64,000 nucleotides of DNA, from the NCBI RefSeq assembly GCF_020544405.1, contig NZ_CP065410.1:1178001-1242000 (forward strand), written 5' to 3'. Shown in pieces: positions 16,737 to 26,855 of the stretch (position 1 is its first letter; every line of letters begins with the position of its first letter). A program made the position numbers and the translations under genes. Source of the stretch: Pseudomonas sp. IAC-BECa141 (GTDB lineage: Bacteria; Pseudomonadota; Gammaproteobacteria; Pseudomonadales; Pseudomonadaceae). The notes below the pieces were generated by a model. The model ran no database searches, had not been told where the DNA came from, and was given only the letters and a program-made list of their open reading frames with translations.

Positions 16737-18218
16737 GCGACTCACCTTCCAGGCATCCCCAGCCGGCGCCTTCCCATGGTCATACGGCTTGCCAATCCAC
16801 ATGTAAACCAACCCCAGCCCAACCACGATCGCCGTGCTCAGCACCATCGCGTAGTTGATGTACCACGCGGCATCCGGCGTGCGGGGCCAGGCCATGTTGA
16901 TGATTGCGCCGACGCCGTACACCAGCGCGCCGATGTTCACCGGCCAGCCCCAGGCGCCGAGGGTGAATTTGCCGCTGGGTTTCCAGCCTTTGCTGCGGGC
17001 GTACAGGGCGGCGAGGACGATCATCTGGAACGCGAGGTAAATGCCGATGGCGGCGAAGCTGACGATGGTGGCCACGGCGTCTTGCAGGAAGAAGCCGAGG
17101 GCGATGATCAGGCCGGGCAGTACGCCGGACACGAACAACGCAGCGACCGGAACCTGGGTCGTAGGAGAAATCTTTTTCAGCAGTCGGCTGCCGATGACCA
17201 TTTCATCGCGGGCGTAGGAATACAGCAGACGACTCGCCGCCGCTTGCAGGCTGATGACGCAAGAGATGAAGGAAATCATCACCACGGCCATCACCACTTT
17301 CGAACCGACCGGGCCGAAGGCGTTGTTGAGGATGGTGGTGACCGGATCCTTGTCGGTGCCGTTGATCACCGCTTGCATGTCCGGCACGGCGAGAATCAGC
17401 GCCAGGCAAGCGAACATCGCCGCGATGCCGCCGATGTAGATGGTCATGCGCATGGCCACCGGGATTTTCTTGCTCGGGTTCGGGGTTTCTTCGGCTACAT
17501 CACCGCAGGCCTCGAAGCCGTAGTAAAGGAACATCCCCGCCAACGAAGCGGTGAGGAAGGCCGGCAGGTAGGAGCCGTCGACGCTGATATCGAAGGTGTT
17601 GAACAGCACGCTGATCGGCTGGTGACGCTCGAAAATCAGCAGGTACACGCCGACGATCACCGCACCCACCAATTCGCAGAGGAAGCCGAACATGGCGATC
17701 CGCGCCAGCACTTGGGTGCCGCTGAGGTTGACCAGTGTGGCGAACAGCGTCAGCACCAGGGCGATGACGATGTTGGTGTTGTTGCTCGGCTCAAAACCCA
17801 GCATGGCGGCGAGGTACGGGCCGGCGCCGACCGCAACGGCGGCGATGGTTACGCACAGGGCGATGGAGTAGATCCAGCCGACCATCCACGCCCATTTCTT
17901 GCCCACCAGACGCCGCGCCCAAGGGTAGACACCGCCGGAAATCGGGAACTGCGACACCACTTCGCCGAAGATCAGGCACACCAGCAATTGCCCGCAACCG
18001 ACCAGCAAATAGGCCCAGAACATCGGTGGCCCGCCAGCGGCCAGGCACAGGCCGAACAGGGTATAAACCCCTACGACCGGTGAAAGATAGGTGAAGCCCA
18101 GCGCGAAGTTTTCCCACAGGCTCATGCTGCGGTTGAAGTTGGAGGTGTAGCCCAGTTGGCGCAGTTGTTCGGCATCGCTGTCGGCAACGGCGGCTGAGAG
18201 ATCGGGTGATGCACTCAT
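16734..18218 (-). CDS. APC family amino acid/GABA/polyamine permease
   Basis: 494-residue inner-membrane transporter with about 12 hydrophobic segments. The first helix region SMSLWENFALGFTYLSPVVGVYT and the GGPPMFWAYLLVGCGQLLVCLIFGEV segment match the amino acid-choline-polyamine family (GabP/BAT1-like). FLYYGFEACGDVAEETPNPSKKIP is the conserved substrate-site loop. It is last in a run of minus-strand genes for an opine/polyamine-type ABC importer and aminobutyraldehyde dehydrogenases, which points to GABA or putrescine-related uptake; the exact substrate is not readable. Confidence 0.85.
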   Translation of the reverse strand: MSASPDLSAAVADSDAEQLRQLGYTSNFNRSMSLWENFALGFTYLSPVVGVYTLFGLCLAAGGPPMFWAYLLVGCGQLLVCLIFGEVVSQFPISGGVYPWARRLVGKKWAWMVGWIYSIALCVTIAAVAVGAGPYLAAMLGFEPSNNTNIVIALVLTLFATLVNLSGTQVLARIAMFGFLCELVGAVIVGVYLLIFERHQPISVLFNTFDISVDGSYLPAFLTASLAGMFLYYGFEACGDVAEETPNPSKKIPVAMRMTIYIGGIAAMFACLALILAVPDMQAVINGTDKDPVTTILNNAFGPVGSKVVMAVVMISFISCVISLQAAASRLLYSYARDEMVIGSRLLKKISPTTQVPVAALFVSGVLPGLIIALGFFLQDAVATIVSFAAIGIYLAFQMIVLAALYARSKGWKPSGKFTLGAWGWPVNIGALVYGVGAIINMAWPRTPDAAWYINYAMVLSTAIVVGLGLVYMWIGKPYDHGKAPAGDAWKVSR

Positions 18219-18363
18219 GTGTGTTTGCTCCGTGAAATCGGCAGATTTCGGATGGCCGAAACCGTGGCGGGGCTTGGTGAGCGCCGCCCGGATCGGTAGT
18301 TATTGTTTTGAATGCCTTGTGGTGCGGATAACCGGCTTCTGCCATGAAACCGGGGGGACGCCT

Positions 18364-19788
18364 TTAGTGCTTGAACATCACATGCCGAACCGTGGTGTAG
18401 TCCTCCAGCCCGTACATGGACATGTCCTTGCCGTAGCCGGACAGTTTCTGACCGCCGTGAGGCATTTCGCTGACAAGCATGAAGTGCGTGTTCACCCAGG
18501 TGCAGCCGTACTGCAAGCGTGCGGACAGGCGATGGGCGCGTCCTACATCCGCCGTCCATACCGAGGACGCCAGGCCGTAGTCCGAATCGTTGGCCCATTC
18601 CAGCGCCTGGGCTTCATCGGTGAATTGAGTCACCGACACCACCGGCCCGAACACTTCGCGGCGGACGATTTCGTCGTCCTGCTGGGCGTCGGCCAGAACG
18701 GTCGGTTCGAAGAAGAAACCATTGCCTTCGACAGCCTTGCCGCCGGTGATCAAGCGAATGTGAGGTTGCGCCACGGCGCGCTCGACAAACCCGGCCACGC
18801 GGTCGCGATGCTGGGCGGTGATCAGCGGCCCCAGCTCGGTCGACGGATCATCCTGCAAGCCGTACTTGATGCTGCTGACCGCCGCGCCGAGCTTCTCGAC
18901 GAACTTGTCGTAAATGCCTTGCTGCGCGTAGATCCGGCACGCAGCGGTGCAATCCTGGCCGGCGTTGTAGAAGCCGAAAGTACGAATGCCTTCGACGGCG
19001 GCATCGATATCGGCGTCGTCGAAGATGATCACCGGAGCCTTGCCGCCCAGTTCCATGTGCATGCGTTTGACGCTGTCGGCGGTGCTGGAAATGATGTTCG
19101 AGCCGGTCGCTATGGAGCCGGTCAGCGAGACCATGCGCACTTTCGGATGGGTCACCAACGGGCTGCCCACGCTCGGCCCACGACCAAACACCAGATTGAG
19201 TACACCGGCCGGGAAAATATCCGACGCCAGTTCGGCCAGACGCAACGCGGTCAGCGGGGTTTGTTCCGATGGCTTGAGCACCACGGTATTACCGGCGGCG
19301 AGGGCCGGGGCGATTTTCCAGGCGACCATCATCAGCGGGTAGTTCCACGGCGCGATGGAGGCGATCACGCCCACCGGGTCGCGGCGGATCATCGAGGTGT
19401 GGCCGGGCAGGTATTCGCCACCGGCCGAACCGCTCATGCAACGGCTGGCGCCGGCGAAGAAACGGAAAACGTCGGCAATCGCCGGAATCTCGTCGTTCAG
19501 CGCGGCGCTGTAGGGTTTGCCGCAGTTGTCGGATTCCAGTTTCGCCAGTTCTTCGCCGTGGGCTTCGATGGCGTCGGCGAGTTTGAGCAACAACAGCGAA
19601 CGGTCTTTCGGCGTGGTCTGCGACCATTCGGCGAAGGCACTGTCGGCGGCGCGCACGGCGGCATCGACCTGGGCCTCGGTGGCCTCGTTGATTTCCACCA
19701 GCACTTCGCCACGCGCCGGGTTGAGCACCGGTTGCGCCGGGCCTTCGCCGTTGACCAGTTGGCCGTTGATCAAGAGTTTGGTTTGCAT
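18364..19788 (-). CDS. patD: Gamma-aminobutyraldehyde dehydrogenase
   Basis: 474-residue NAD-dependent aldehyde dehydrogenase, by similarity and context the YdcW/PatD type that oxidises 4-aminobutanal (from putrescine) to GABA. Family motifs are [11 protein letters not shown] (Rossmann entry), [10 protein letters not shown] with the general-base Glu, and [13 protein letters not shown] with the nucleophilic Cys. The start [10 protein letters not shown] at 19788 has AGAGGA upstream; open codons further back run into a REP element. It is downstream of ydcSTUV in the same order as E. coli ydcSTUVW. A paralogue lies upstream of ydcS at 24178. Confidence 0.88.
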   Translation of the reverse strand: MQTKLLINGQLVNGEGPAQPVLNPARGEVLVEINEATEAQVDAAVRAADSAFAEWSQTTPKDRSLLLLKLADAIEAHGEELAKLESDNCGKPYSAALNDEIPAIADVFRFFAGASRCMSGSAGGEYLPGHTSMIRRDPVGVIASIAPWNYPLMMVAWKIAPALAAGNTVVLKPSEQTPLTALRLAELASDIFPAGVLNLVFGRGPSVGSPLVTHPKVRMVSLTGSIATGSNIISSTADSVKRMHMELGGKAPVIIFDDADIDAAVEGIRTFGFYNAGQDCTAACRIYAQQGIYDKFVEKLGAAVSSIKYGLQDDPSTELGPLITAQHRDRVAGFVERAVAQPHIRLITGGKAVEGNGFFFEPTVLADAQQDDEIVRREVFGPVVSVTQFTDEAQALEWANDSDYGLASSVWTADVGRAHRLSARLQYGCTWVNTHFMLVSEMPHGGQKLSGYGKDMSMYGLEDYTTVRHVMFKH

Positions 19789-19840
19789 GTTGTTGTCCTC
19801 TTTGCAGCCATCGTTATTTTTCAGAAGAAACCGAAAATCC

Positions 19841-19930
19841 TGTGGGAGCGAGCTTGCTCGCGAAAGCGGTGTGCCAGTCGACATCAATGTTGGATGTCAT
19901 GGCCTCTTCGCGAGCAAGCTCGCTCCCACA
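19841..19930. repeat. REP pair (REPIN-like), inverted
   Basis: TGTGGGAGCGAGCTTGCTCG and its inverted partner CGAGCAAGCTCGCTCCCACA frame about 50 bases of spacer. The two arms can form a large hairpin in RNA. It sits inside the probable operon, between ydcV and patD. Confidence 0.9.
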
Positions 19931-19955
19931 GGGGAAAGTGGTGTCTGTTATGAGT

Positions 19956-20765
19956 TCATTTGCCGCCGCTGCCGGCCACGCTCTCGCCACCCCGGGTCAG
20001 GTAGTAGGCGCCGAGGATCGGCAGCATGGTCACCAGCATCACGAGCATCGCCACGACGTTGGTCACCGGCACGTCCCGTGGGCGGCTCAACTGATTGAGC
20101 AACCACAGCGGCAAGGTGCGTTCATGCCCGGCGGTGAAAGTGGTGACGATGATTTCGTCGAACGACAGCGCAAACGCGAGCATGCCGCCGGCGAGCAGCG
20201 CCGAGCCGAGATTCGGCAGGATGATGTAGCGGAAGGTCTGCCAGCCGTCGGCGCCGAGGTCCATCGACGCTTCGATCAGGCTGTGCGAGGTGCGGCGCAA
20301 ACGGGCGATGACGTTGTTGTAAACGATCACCACGCAGAACGTCGCGTGGCCGACGATGATGGTGAACATCCCCGGTTCGATCCCCAGCGTCTTGAAGGTC
20401 GCCAGCAGCGCGATCCCGGTGATGATCCCCGGCAGTGCAATCGGCAGGATCAGCATCAGCGAAATGCCCTGTTTGCCGAAGAAGTCCCGGCGATAAAGCG
20501 CAGCGGAAGCGAGGGTGCCGAGCACCATCGCAATCAGTGTGGCGATGGCTGCGATCTGCAACGACAGCTTGATCGCCTCCAGCACATCCGGCCGGGAAAA
20601 CGCCACGCTGAACCAGTGCAGCGTGAAGCCTTTCGGAGGAAAGCTGAACGCCGCGTCTTCGGTGTTGAAGGCGTAGAGGAAGATGATCAGGATCGGGAAG
20701 TGCAGAAACACCAACCCGCCCCAGGCTGCGATGCGCAGACCGAGAGATGCTTTTTCAGAGTGCAT
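19956..20765 (-). CDS. ydcV: ABC transporter permease, YdcV/PotC type
   Basis: 269-residue inner-membrane permease with about six helices starting [20 protein letters not shown]. The EAA loop that docks the ATPase is [20 protein letters not shown]. Together with the YdcU-like partner it forms the channel of a spermidine/putrescine-class importer. The start overlaps the end of the upstream permease gene by 11 bases, showing translational coupling. The C-terminus ends soon after the last helix (YYLTRGGES). Confidence 0.9.
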   Translation of the reverse strand: MHSEKASLGLRIAAWGGLVFLHFPILIIFLYAFNTEDAAFSFPPKGFTLHWFSVAFSRPDVLEAIKLSLQIAAIATLIAMVLGTLASAALYRRDFFGKQGISLMLILPIALPGIITGIALLATFKTLGIEPGMFTIIVGHATFCVVIVYNNVIARLRRTSHSLIEASMDLGADGWQTFRYIILPNLGSALLAGGMLAFALSFDEIIVTTFTAGHERTLPLWLLNQLSRPRDVPVTNVVAMLVMLVTMLPILGAYYLTRGGESVAGSGGK

Positions 20766-21690
20766 CGAAGGCCCCCAGTCGTTTGACGATGGACAGGTAA
20801 ATGGCGATCAACACGATCGGCACCAGCGTGAATGCGGCAGCCATTGGCATGTTGCCGATTGCGCCTTGCTGCGCGTAGACCATGCTGCCGACGAAGTAGC
20901 CCGGCGGGCCCACCAGTTGCGGCACGATGAAGTCGCCCAACGTCAGCGAGAACGTGAAGATCGAACCGGCCGCAATCCCCGGCACCGACAGCGGCAGAAT
21001 CACCTGCATGAAAGTCTGGCGCGGTTTGGCCCCGAGGTCGGCGGAGGCTTGCAGCAACGACGGCGGCAGGCGCTCCAGCGAGGCCTGGATCGGCAGGATC
21101 ATGAACGGCAGCCAGATGTAGACGAACACCATGAACCGCCCCAGATGCGAGGTCGACAAGGTGCTGCCGCCGACCCCGGGCATCCCCAGAATGAACTGCA
21201 GAACCGGTTCCAGCCCCAGGTGCTGAACGAACCATTGCGCCACGCCGCCCTTGGCCAGCAGCAGCGTCCAGGCGTAGGCCTTGACGATGTAGCTGGCCCA
21301 CATCGGCATCATCACCGCGATGTAGAAAAACGCCTTGGTCTTGCCGGTGGTGTAACGCGCCATGTAGTAGGCAATCGGGAACGCGACGATGGCGCTGGCG
21401 ATTGACACCACGACGGCCATGCTCAGCGTGCGCAGGATGATGTCGAAGTTCGATGGCTGGAACAGTGCGGCGAAGTTGGCCAGGGTCAGGTCGGGCGTGA
21501 CCGCCATGGTGAAGTCGTCGAAGGTGTAGAAACCTTGCCACAACAGCACCAGCAGCGAGCCCAGATAGATTGCGCCGAACCACAGCAGCGGCGGCACCAG
21601 CAGCATCGACAGATACAAATTCGGTTTGCGATAGAGCAGGTTGGAAAACCTGCGCAACGGCGCCGATTGAGGGAGGGCGAGGGCGTTCAT
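20755..21690 (-). CDS. ydcU: ABC transporter permease, YdcU/PotB type
   Basis: 311-residue inner-membrane permease. It has an N-terminal cytoplasmic stretch, then helix [20 protein letters not shown], several further helices, and the EAA loop [22 protein letters not shown] at 21690 is chosen because GAGGTG precedes it and it lies one base beyond the stop of the ATPase gene; six upstream codons are dropped. It pairs with the next permease to form the translocation pore. Confidence 0.9.
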   Translation of the reverse strand: MNALALPQSAPLRRFSNLLYRKPNLYLSMLLVPPLLWFGAIYLGSLLVLLWQGFYTFDDFTMAVTPDLTLANFAALFQPSNFDIILRTLSMAVVVSIASAIVAFPIAYYMARYTTGKTKAFFYIAVMMPMWASYIVKAYAWTLLLAKGGVAQWFVQHLGLEPVLQFILGMPGVGGSTLSTSHLGRFMVFVYIWLPFMILPIQASLERLPPSLLQASADLGAKPRQTFMQVILPLSVPGIAAGSIFTFSLTLGDFIVPQLVGPPGYFVGSMVYAQQGAIGNMPMAAAFTLVPIVLIAIYLSIVKRLGAFDAL

Positions 21691-21691
21691 G

Positions 21692-22729
21692 TCACACCTC
21701 GCTCGCAACGGTGTCGTGCAGCGCGATCATCGCTTCCCGCGCCCAGCGTGCGCTGATGCGCTGACCGGTCTGGTGCTGCGCGCTGCTGTCGATCCACTGA
21801 TTGTTGGCCTGACTGATGCTCAGGGTCTGGCCGTTTTCCAGTTTCAGCTCGTAGCGCGTGGCGCTGCCCTGATACTGGATGTCGTGGAGCAGGCCACTGA
21901 CTTCGATTTCATGGCTGGCCAGCGGGCCTTCGGCGAAACGCACATGTTCCGGGCGGATCGAAAACGGCTGCGGATGGCCGCTGAGCTGGCGCGCCAGATC
22001 ACCGCGAATCACGTTCGAAGTGCCGACGAATTCGGCGACGAACGTGGTGGTCGGTTTCATGTACAGAGTGCGCGGCGTGTCGACCTGTTCGATGCGACCC
22101 TTGTTGAACACGGCCACGCGGTCGGACATCGACAGCGCTTCAGTCTGATCGTGGGTGACGAAGATGAAAGTGATGCCGAGCTGGCGTTGCAGCTTTTTCA
22201 GTTCGCTCTGCATCTGTTCGCGCAGCTTCAAGTCGAGAGCGCCCAACGGCTCGTCGAGCAACAGCACTCGCGGGCGATTGACCAACGCGCGGGCGAGGGC
22301 GACGCGCTGGCGCTGACCGCCGGACAACTGCACCGGTTTGCGCGCGCCGTAGCCGCCGAGGGCGACCATGTCCAAGGCTTCTTCGGCGCGTTTATGGCGC
22401 TCGGTTTTGCTGACGCCTTTGACCTTCAGGCCGTAGGCCACGTTATCCAGCACGTTCATGTGCGGGAACAGTGCGTAATCCTGAAACACCGTGTTGACGT
22501 CGCGCTGATAGGGCGGCAGACCGGCGGCTTCGGCGCCGTGAATGCGGATCGAGCCCGCGCTCGGTTGCTCGAACCCGGCGATCAGGCGCAGGCACGTGGT
22601 CTTGCCCGAGCCGGAGGGGCCGAGCATGGAAAAGAACTCGCCGTCCTGGATATCGATGGAAACCCGGTCAACGGCCTTCACTTCGCCGAACTGCCGGGAA
22701 ACGTTGGTGAACTGGACTGCAAGCGTCAT
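21692..22729 (-). CDS. ydcT: ABC transporter ATP-binding protein, YdcT/PotA type
   Basis: 345 residues. Walker A is LGPSGSGKTT, the signature is LSGGQRQRVALARAL, Walker B is VLLLDEPLGALD, and the switch histidine is in FVTHDQTEAL. The C-terminal TOBE domain includes SIRPEHVRFAEG. It energises the YdcU/V importer. The start MTLAVQFTNVSR at 22729 has GGAG 8 bases upstream; the longer open frame has no family similarity. A REP pair separates it from ydcS, which may lower ATPase output relative to the binding protein. Confidence 0.92.
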   Translation of the reverse strand: MTLAVQFTNVSRQFGEVKAVDRVSIDIQDGEFFSMLGPSGSGKTTCLRLIAGFEQPSAGSIRIHGAEAAGLPPYQRDVNTVFQDYALFPHMNVLDNVAYGLKVKGVSKTERHKRAEEALDMVALGGYGARKPVQLSGGQRQRVALARALVNRPRVLLLDEPLGALDLKLREQMQSELKKLQRQLGITFIFVTHDQTEALSMSDRVAVFNKGRIEQVDTPRTLYMKPTTTFVAEFVGTSNVIRGDLARQLSGHPQPFSIRPEHVRFAEGPLASHEIEVSGLLHDIQYQGSATRYELKLENGQTLSISQANNQWIDSSAQHQTGQRISARWAREAMIALHDTVASEV

Positions 22730-22842
22730 GGTGCGGTGCTCCAAATAGGCGAGGGCCGTCGCAGCGGCCCTGCCTGGACTTCTGAAAAACGAACAACGGT
22801 TATCTGTTGCCAGGTGAGATCGCGGTATTGGCGGTGATCTCA

Positions 22843-22932
22843 TGTGGGAGCGAGCTTGCTCGCGAAGACGGTGGGTCAGTCACCTGCAATGTTGGATGTG
22901 ATACCCACTTCGCGAGCAAGCTCGCTCCCACA
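22843..22932. repeat. REP pair (REPIN-like), inverted
   Basis: TGTGGGAGCGAGCTTGCTCG and CGAGCAAGCTCGCTCCCACA in opposite orientation with about 50 bases between. It lies between ydcS and ydcT within the importer operon. Confidence 0.9.
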
Positions 22933-22943
22933 GGAAAGATCGA

Positions 22944-24095
22944 TTACCTACCGCCCATGATCGCAATGTAGTCCTGCGTCCACCGGCTGTACGGCACAAA
23001 CTTCCCACCCTCGGCCTGCGGAGTTTTCCAGAAAGCGATTTTGTCGAACTGGTCAAACCCGTTGGTCTTGCAGCCTTCAGCGCCGAGCAACTCACTGCCC
23101 TGACACGCCGCCGGAACCGCTGGCAACGAACCAAACCACGCCGCTACATCACCCTGGACTTTCGGTTGCAGCGACCAGTCCATCCACTTGTACGCGCAGT
23201 TCGGGTGCTTGGCCTCGGTGTGCAGCATGGTGGTGTCGGCCCAGCCGGTGGCGCCTTCTTTCGGCACGGTCGAAGCGATCGGCTGTTTGTCGTTGATCAG
23301 GCCGTTGACCTGATACGGCCAGGCGCTGGACGCCACCACGCCTTCGTTCTTGAAGTCGCTCATCTGCACCGTGGTGTCGTGCCAGTAGCGGTGGATCAGC
23401 TTCTGCTGCGCGCGCAACAGTTCCAGAACTGCCTTGTACTGATCTTCGGTGAGTTGATACGGATCCTTGATCCCCAGCTCAGGCTTGGTCGATTTCAGAT
23501 AAAGCGCCGCGTCGGCGATGTAGATCGGGCCGTCGTAGGCTTGCACGCGACCCTTGTTCGGCTTGCCGTCGGGCAGGTTCTGTTCCTCGAACACCACGTT
23601 CCAGCTGGTCGGCGCGGTCTTGAACACGTTGGTGTTGTACATCAACACGTTCGGGCCCCACTGGTACGGGGTGCCGTAGGTCTGGTTGTTGACCACGTAC
23701 CACGGCGCGTCTTTCAGGCGCGGGTCGAGGGATTTCCAGTTAGGGATCAACGCGGTGTTGATCGGCTGCACACGCTTGCCGACGATCAACCGCAGCGATG
23801 CATCGCCTGACGCGGTCACCAGGTCGTAACCGCCCTTGGCCATCAGGCTGACCATTTCGTCGGAGGTGGCGGCGGTTTTCACATTGACCTTGCAGCCGGT
23901 TTCCTTCTCGAAACCGGTCACCCAGTCGTAGGCCTTGTCGCTTTCACCGCGTTCGATGTAGCCGGGCCAGGCGACGATATCGAGCTGGCCTTCGCCGGCG
24001 CCGACGGCTTTCAGCGGCTCGGCGGCCTGCAGGCTGGCGCTGGCCAGCAGGGCCATGGTGATTGCACTGAGCAGTGCGGTCTTGTGCACGAACAT
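22944..24095 (-). CDS. ydcS: Periplasmic polyamine-type substrate-binding protein, YdcS-like
   Basis: 383 residues with a signal peptide (LLSAITMALLASASLQAAEP). The mature part begins with the PotD/YdcS-like lobe (QLDIVAWPGYIERGESDKAYDWV), and GGYDLVTASGDASLRLI lies in the ligand cleft. It delivers ligand to the YdcTUV importer encoded immediately downstream. Homologues bind polyamines or related compounds; the ligand here is inferred from the adjacent aminobutyraldehyde dehydrogenases. It follows the second dehydrogenase gene by 82 bases. Confidence 0.9.
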   Translation of the reverse strand: MFVHKTALLSAITMALLASASLQAAEPLKAVGAGEGQLDIVAWPGYIERGESDKAYDWVTGFEKETGCKVNVKTAATSDEMVSLMAKGGYDLVTASGDASLRLIVGKRVQPINTALIPNWKSLDPRLKDAPWYVVNNQTYGTPYQWGPNVLMYNTNVFKTAPTSWNVVFEEQNLPDGKPNKGRVQAYDGPIYIADAALYLKSTKPELGIKDPYQLTEDQYKAVLELLRAQQKLIHRYWHDTTVQMSDFKNEGVVASSAWPYQVNGLINDKQPIASTVPKEGATGWADTTMLHTEAKHPNCAYKWMDWSLQPKVQGDVAAWFGSLPAVPAACQGSELLGAEGCKTNGFDQFDKIAFWKTPQAEGGKFVPYSRWTQDYIAIMGGR

Positions 24096-24177
24096 GGTGA
24101 ACCCTCTTCTTTAAATTATGGTCGGGGCAGTTGTGAACGCGGTGAAGCATGCCGTCAGCGGCTTGTTATTAGCGTAG

Positions 24178-25665
24178 TCAGAGATGCTGGCCGTGGCGGG
24201 CCATGATGTGCCGCACCACGCTGTAGTCCTGTAGCGAATCGCTGGATAAGTCTTTGCCGTAACCGGAGCGTTTCAGGCCGCCGTGGGGCATTTCGCTGAC
24301 CAGCATGAAATGGCTGTTGATCCAGGTGCAGCCGTATTGCAGGCGCGCGGCGACCTGCATCGCCTTGTCCAGGTTCTGGGTCCACACCGACGAGGCGAGG
24401 CCGTATTCCGAGTCGTTGGCCCAGTCCACCGCTTGCGTCAGTTCGTCGAAGCGGGTCACGGTCACCACCGGGCCGAACACTTCGCGCTGGACGATTTCAT
24501 CGCTCTGTTTGCAACCGGCCAGCAGGGTGGGTTGATAGAAGAACCCGGCACCCGAATGCACCGCTGCGCCTGTGACCCGCTCGATGTGCGGCTGACCGAG
24601 GGCGCGTTCGACGAAGCTGGCCACGCGGTCGCGCTGGCGCGTGCTGATCAGCGGGCCGATTTCGTTGTCGGCGTCACGCTTGCCGGCGAAACGCAGGCTG
24701 CTGACCGCCGCGCCAAGTTCGGCCACCAATTTGTCGTGAATCCCGGCCTGGGCGTAGATCCGGCAAGCCGCCGTGCAATCCTGCCCGGCGTTGTAATAAC
24801 CATAAGTGCGCACGCCTTCGACCACGGCTTTAATGTCGGCATCGTTGCAGACGATTACCGGAGCCTTGCCGCCGAGTTCGAGGTGCGTGCGTTTGAGGGT
24901 TTTGGCGGCGGCCTGGAGGATTTTCTGGCCGGTGACGATATCGCCGGTGAGCGACACCATGCGCACTTTCGGATGCCCGACCAGATGACTGCCAACGCCT
25001 TCTCCACCGCCGCAGACGATGTTGATCACCCCGCGCGGCAGGATTTCGGCCAGTGCCGGAGCCAGCGCCAGGATCGACAGCGGCGTGTGCTCGGACGGCT
25101 TGAACACCAGCGTATTGCCGGCGGCGAGGGCCGGGGCGATTTTCCACGCGGCCATCATGATCGGGTAGTTCCACGGCGCAATCGACGCGACGACGCCAAT
25201 CGGATCGCGACGCACCATGCTGGTGTAGCCCGGCACGTATTCGCCGCTGAGCTGGCCGGTCTGGCAGCGTACGGCGCCGGCGAAGAAGCGGAACACATCG
25301 ACGGTCGCGGTCAAATCATCCTGCCGCGCCAGATGCAGCGGCTTGCCGCAGTTCAGTGCTTCGAGGCGGGCGAGGTGGTCGGCGTGTTTTTCGACGGCGT
25401 TGGCGATTTCCAGCAGGAGATTCGAGCGTTGTTGCGGGGTGGTGCGCGACCACTCGGCAAAGGCGCGGTGGGCGGCGAGGATGGCGGCTTCAACTTGCTC
25501 GGTGCTGGCTTCGGCGATCTGGGTCAGGACTTCGCCGGTGGCCGGGTTGAGGATCGGTTCGACAAAACCCTGGCCGGTGACCAGTTCGCCGTCGATCAGC
25601 AACGCGGTGTGCATGTGGGTCTGCGCGCCAGCCATTTTCCGTGATCTCTTTTCTTGTATGGCCAT
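24178..25665 (-). CDS. Aldehyde dehydrogenase, second aminobutyraldehyde-type paralogue
   Basis: 495 residues with [24 protein letters not shown] and [13 protein letters not shown], so the Glu and Cys of the active site are present. It is clearly a paralogue of the dehydrogenase at 18364, sharing long blocks such as QYGCTW and [11 protein letters not shown]. It probably handles a related amino-aldehyde or is differently regulated. ATG at 25665 has AGGGAG 5 bases upstream; a later ATG at 25635 is also possible. It is first gene of the run into ydcSTUV and lies 99 bases downstream of the LysR gene. Confidence 0.85.
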   Translation of the reverse strand: MAIQEKRSRKMAGAQTHMHTALLIDGELVTGQGFVEPILNPATGEVLTQIAEASTEQVEAAILAAHRAFAEWSRTTPQQRSNLLLEIANAVEKHADHLARLEALNCGKPLHLARQDDLTATVDVFRFFAGAVRCQTGQLSGEYVPGYTSMVRRDPIGVVASIAPWNYPIMMAAWKIAPALAAGNTLVFKPSEHTPLSILALAPALAEILPRGVINIVCGGGEGVGSHLVGHPKVRMVSLTGDIVTGQKILQAAAKTLKRTHLELGGKAPVIVCNDADIKAVVEGVRTYGYYNAGQDCTAACRIYAQAGIHDKLVAELGAAVSSLRFAGKRDADNEIGPLISTRQRDRVASFVERALGQPHIERVTGAAVHSGAGFFYQPTLLAGCKQSDEIVQREVFGPVVTVTRFDELTQAVDWANDSEYGLASSVWTQNLDKAMQVAARLQYGCTWINSHFMLVSEMPHGGLKRSGYGKDLSSDSLQDYSVVRHIMARHGQHL

Positions 25666-25764
25666 GTTGCTCCCTGTTCCGGGAGCCGACCGTCTTATCG
25701 ATGCAGCAAGACTAGTGCGCGGCTCCGGGGTCGACAAATTCTAAATACTGAAGGTGGCATTCGA

Positions 25765-26679
25765 TTAAATAGATGGCTTGCGTCCACCGTGAGGCTGCTC
25801 GCGGGCCACGGTCAGAAACGGATCGACCAGCGAGGGGCGCGCAGTGCCGCGACGCCAGGCCAGACCGACGTCGAGGGTCTGGCTGAGGTCGGCAATCGGC
25901 CGGGCCTCGATGATGTCGCCTTCCAGCGACCATGGGCGGTAGGTCATGTCCGGCTGGATCGAAACGCCGAGACCCGCCGCCACCAGACTTCGCACTGCCT
26001 CGGTGGACGCGGTTCTGAGGGTGATCTTCGGTTGCAGCCCGGCGCCGCGCCACAGGCGTTGGGCATTGCGATCCATCTCGTCGACGTTCAGCTGAATCAA
26101 CGGCTCCCGGGCAACATCGGCGAGGTTGATGCTGTCGTGTTCCAGCAGCGGATGCTGGGCCGGCAGCCACAAACGGTGCGGCGAGTGGGTCAGTACTTCG
26201 GTCTGCAAGGCGTGGCGGTCTTCGAGGTTGGAGAGAATCAGCACACCGACATCGATCTCGCCGCTGACCAGCAGATGCTCGATGTACGGCCGTTCGTCCT
26301 CCATCACCCGTATCTCGACGTTGGGATAGGCGCGCTGGAAACGAGTGAGCAAATCCGCCAGGTAATAACCGGCCACCAGGCTGGTCACGCCGACAATCAA
26401 CTGCCCTGCGACCTGATCGGTGCTTTGTTGCAGGCTGCGTTTGGCGTTGTCCACGGTGGCCAGAATCAAGTGCGCCTGGCGCAGGAACTGGTGGCCCTGA
26501 TGGGTAAGGGTCATGCCCTTGGCGTGGCGGTTGAACAGACTGACCCCGATTTCTTCCTCCAGTTGCTGGATGGCCAGGGTCAGGGTCGATTGGGAAATGA
26601 ATGCGGTTTGCGCGGCGGCGGAGATCGAGCCGGTCTCGGCCACGGCGATGAAATGGCGGATCTGACGCAAGGTCATCAT
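25765..26679 (-). CDS. LysR family transcriptional regulator
   Basis: 304 residues. The winged HTH is at the start (MTLRQIRHFIAVAETGSISAAA, then ISQSTLTLAIQQLEEEIG), and the rest is a periplasmic-binding-like effector domain (QLIVGVTSLVAGYYLADLL). Its position directly before the second aldehyde dehydrogenase and ydcSTUV makes it the likely regulator of that block, responding to a polyamine or GABA-related inducer; this is inference. Two adjacent ATG codons (26679, 26676) are possible starts; a longer frame extends into the neighbour's promoter region. Confidence 0.85.
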   Translation of the reverse strand: MMTLRQIRHFIAVAETGSISAAAQTAFISQSTLTLAIQQLEEEIGVSLFNRHAKGMTLTHQGHQFLRQAHLILATVDNAKRSLQQSTDQVAGQLIVGVTSLVAGYYLADLLTRFQRAYPNVEIRVMEDERPYIEHLLVSGEIDVGVLILSNLEDRHALQTEVLTHSPHRLWLPAQHPLLEHDSINLADVAREPLIQLNVDEMDRNAQRLWRGAGLQPKITLRTASTEAVRSLVAAGLGVSIQPDMTYRPWSLEGDIIEARPIADLSQTLDVGLAWRRGTARPSLVDPFLTVAREQPHGGRKPSI

Positions 26680-26855
26680 GGACGTTTTACCCGGTGGGCG
26701 GTTTTTATAGATTGCCCCGAGTGTATATCTATTTTCGCGAATGGCTGCTCCGGGCCAGGCAACATCTGGAAGCACACTCGCACCCGAGTGACGGGCACTT
26801 TCGAACTAGGCTGAGGGCCTTATTGATCCGGATAAAACCAGTTTGGAGACGGAAC

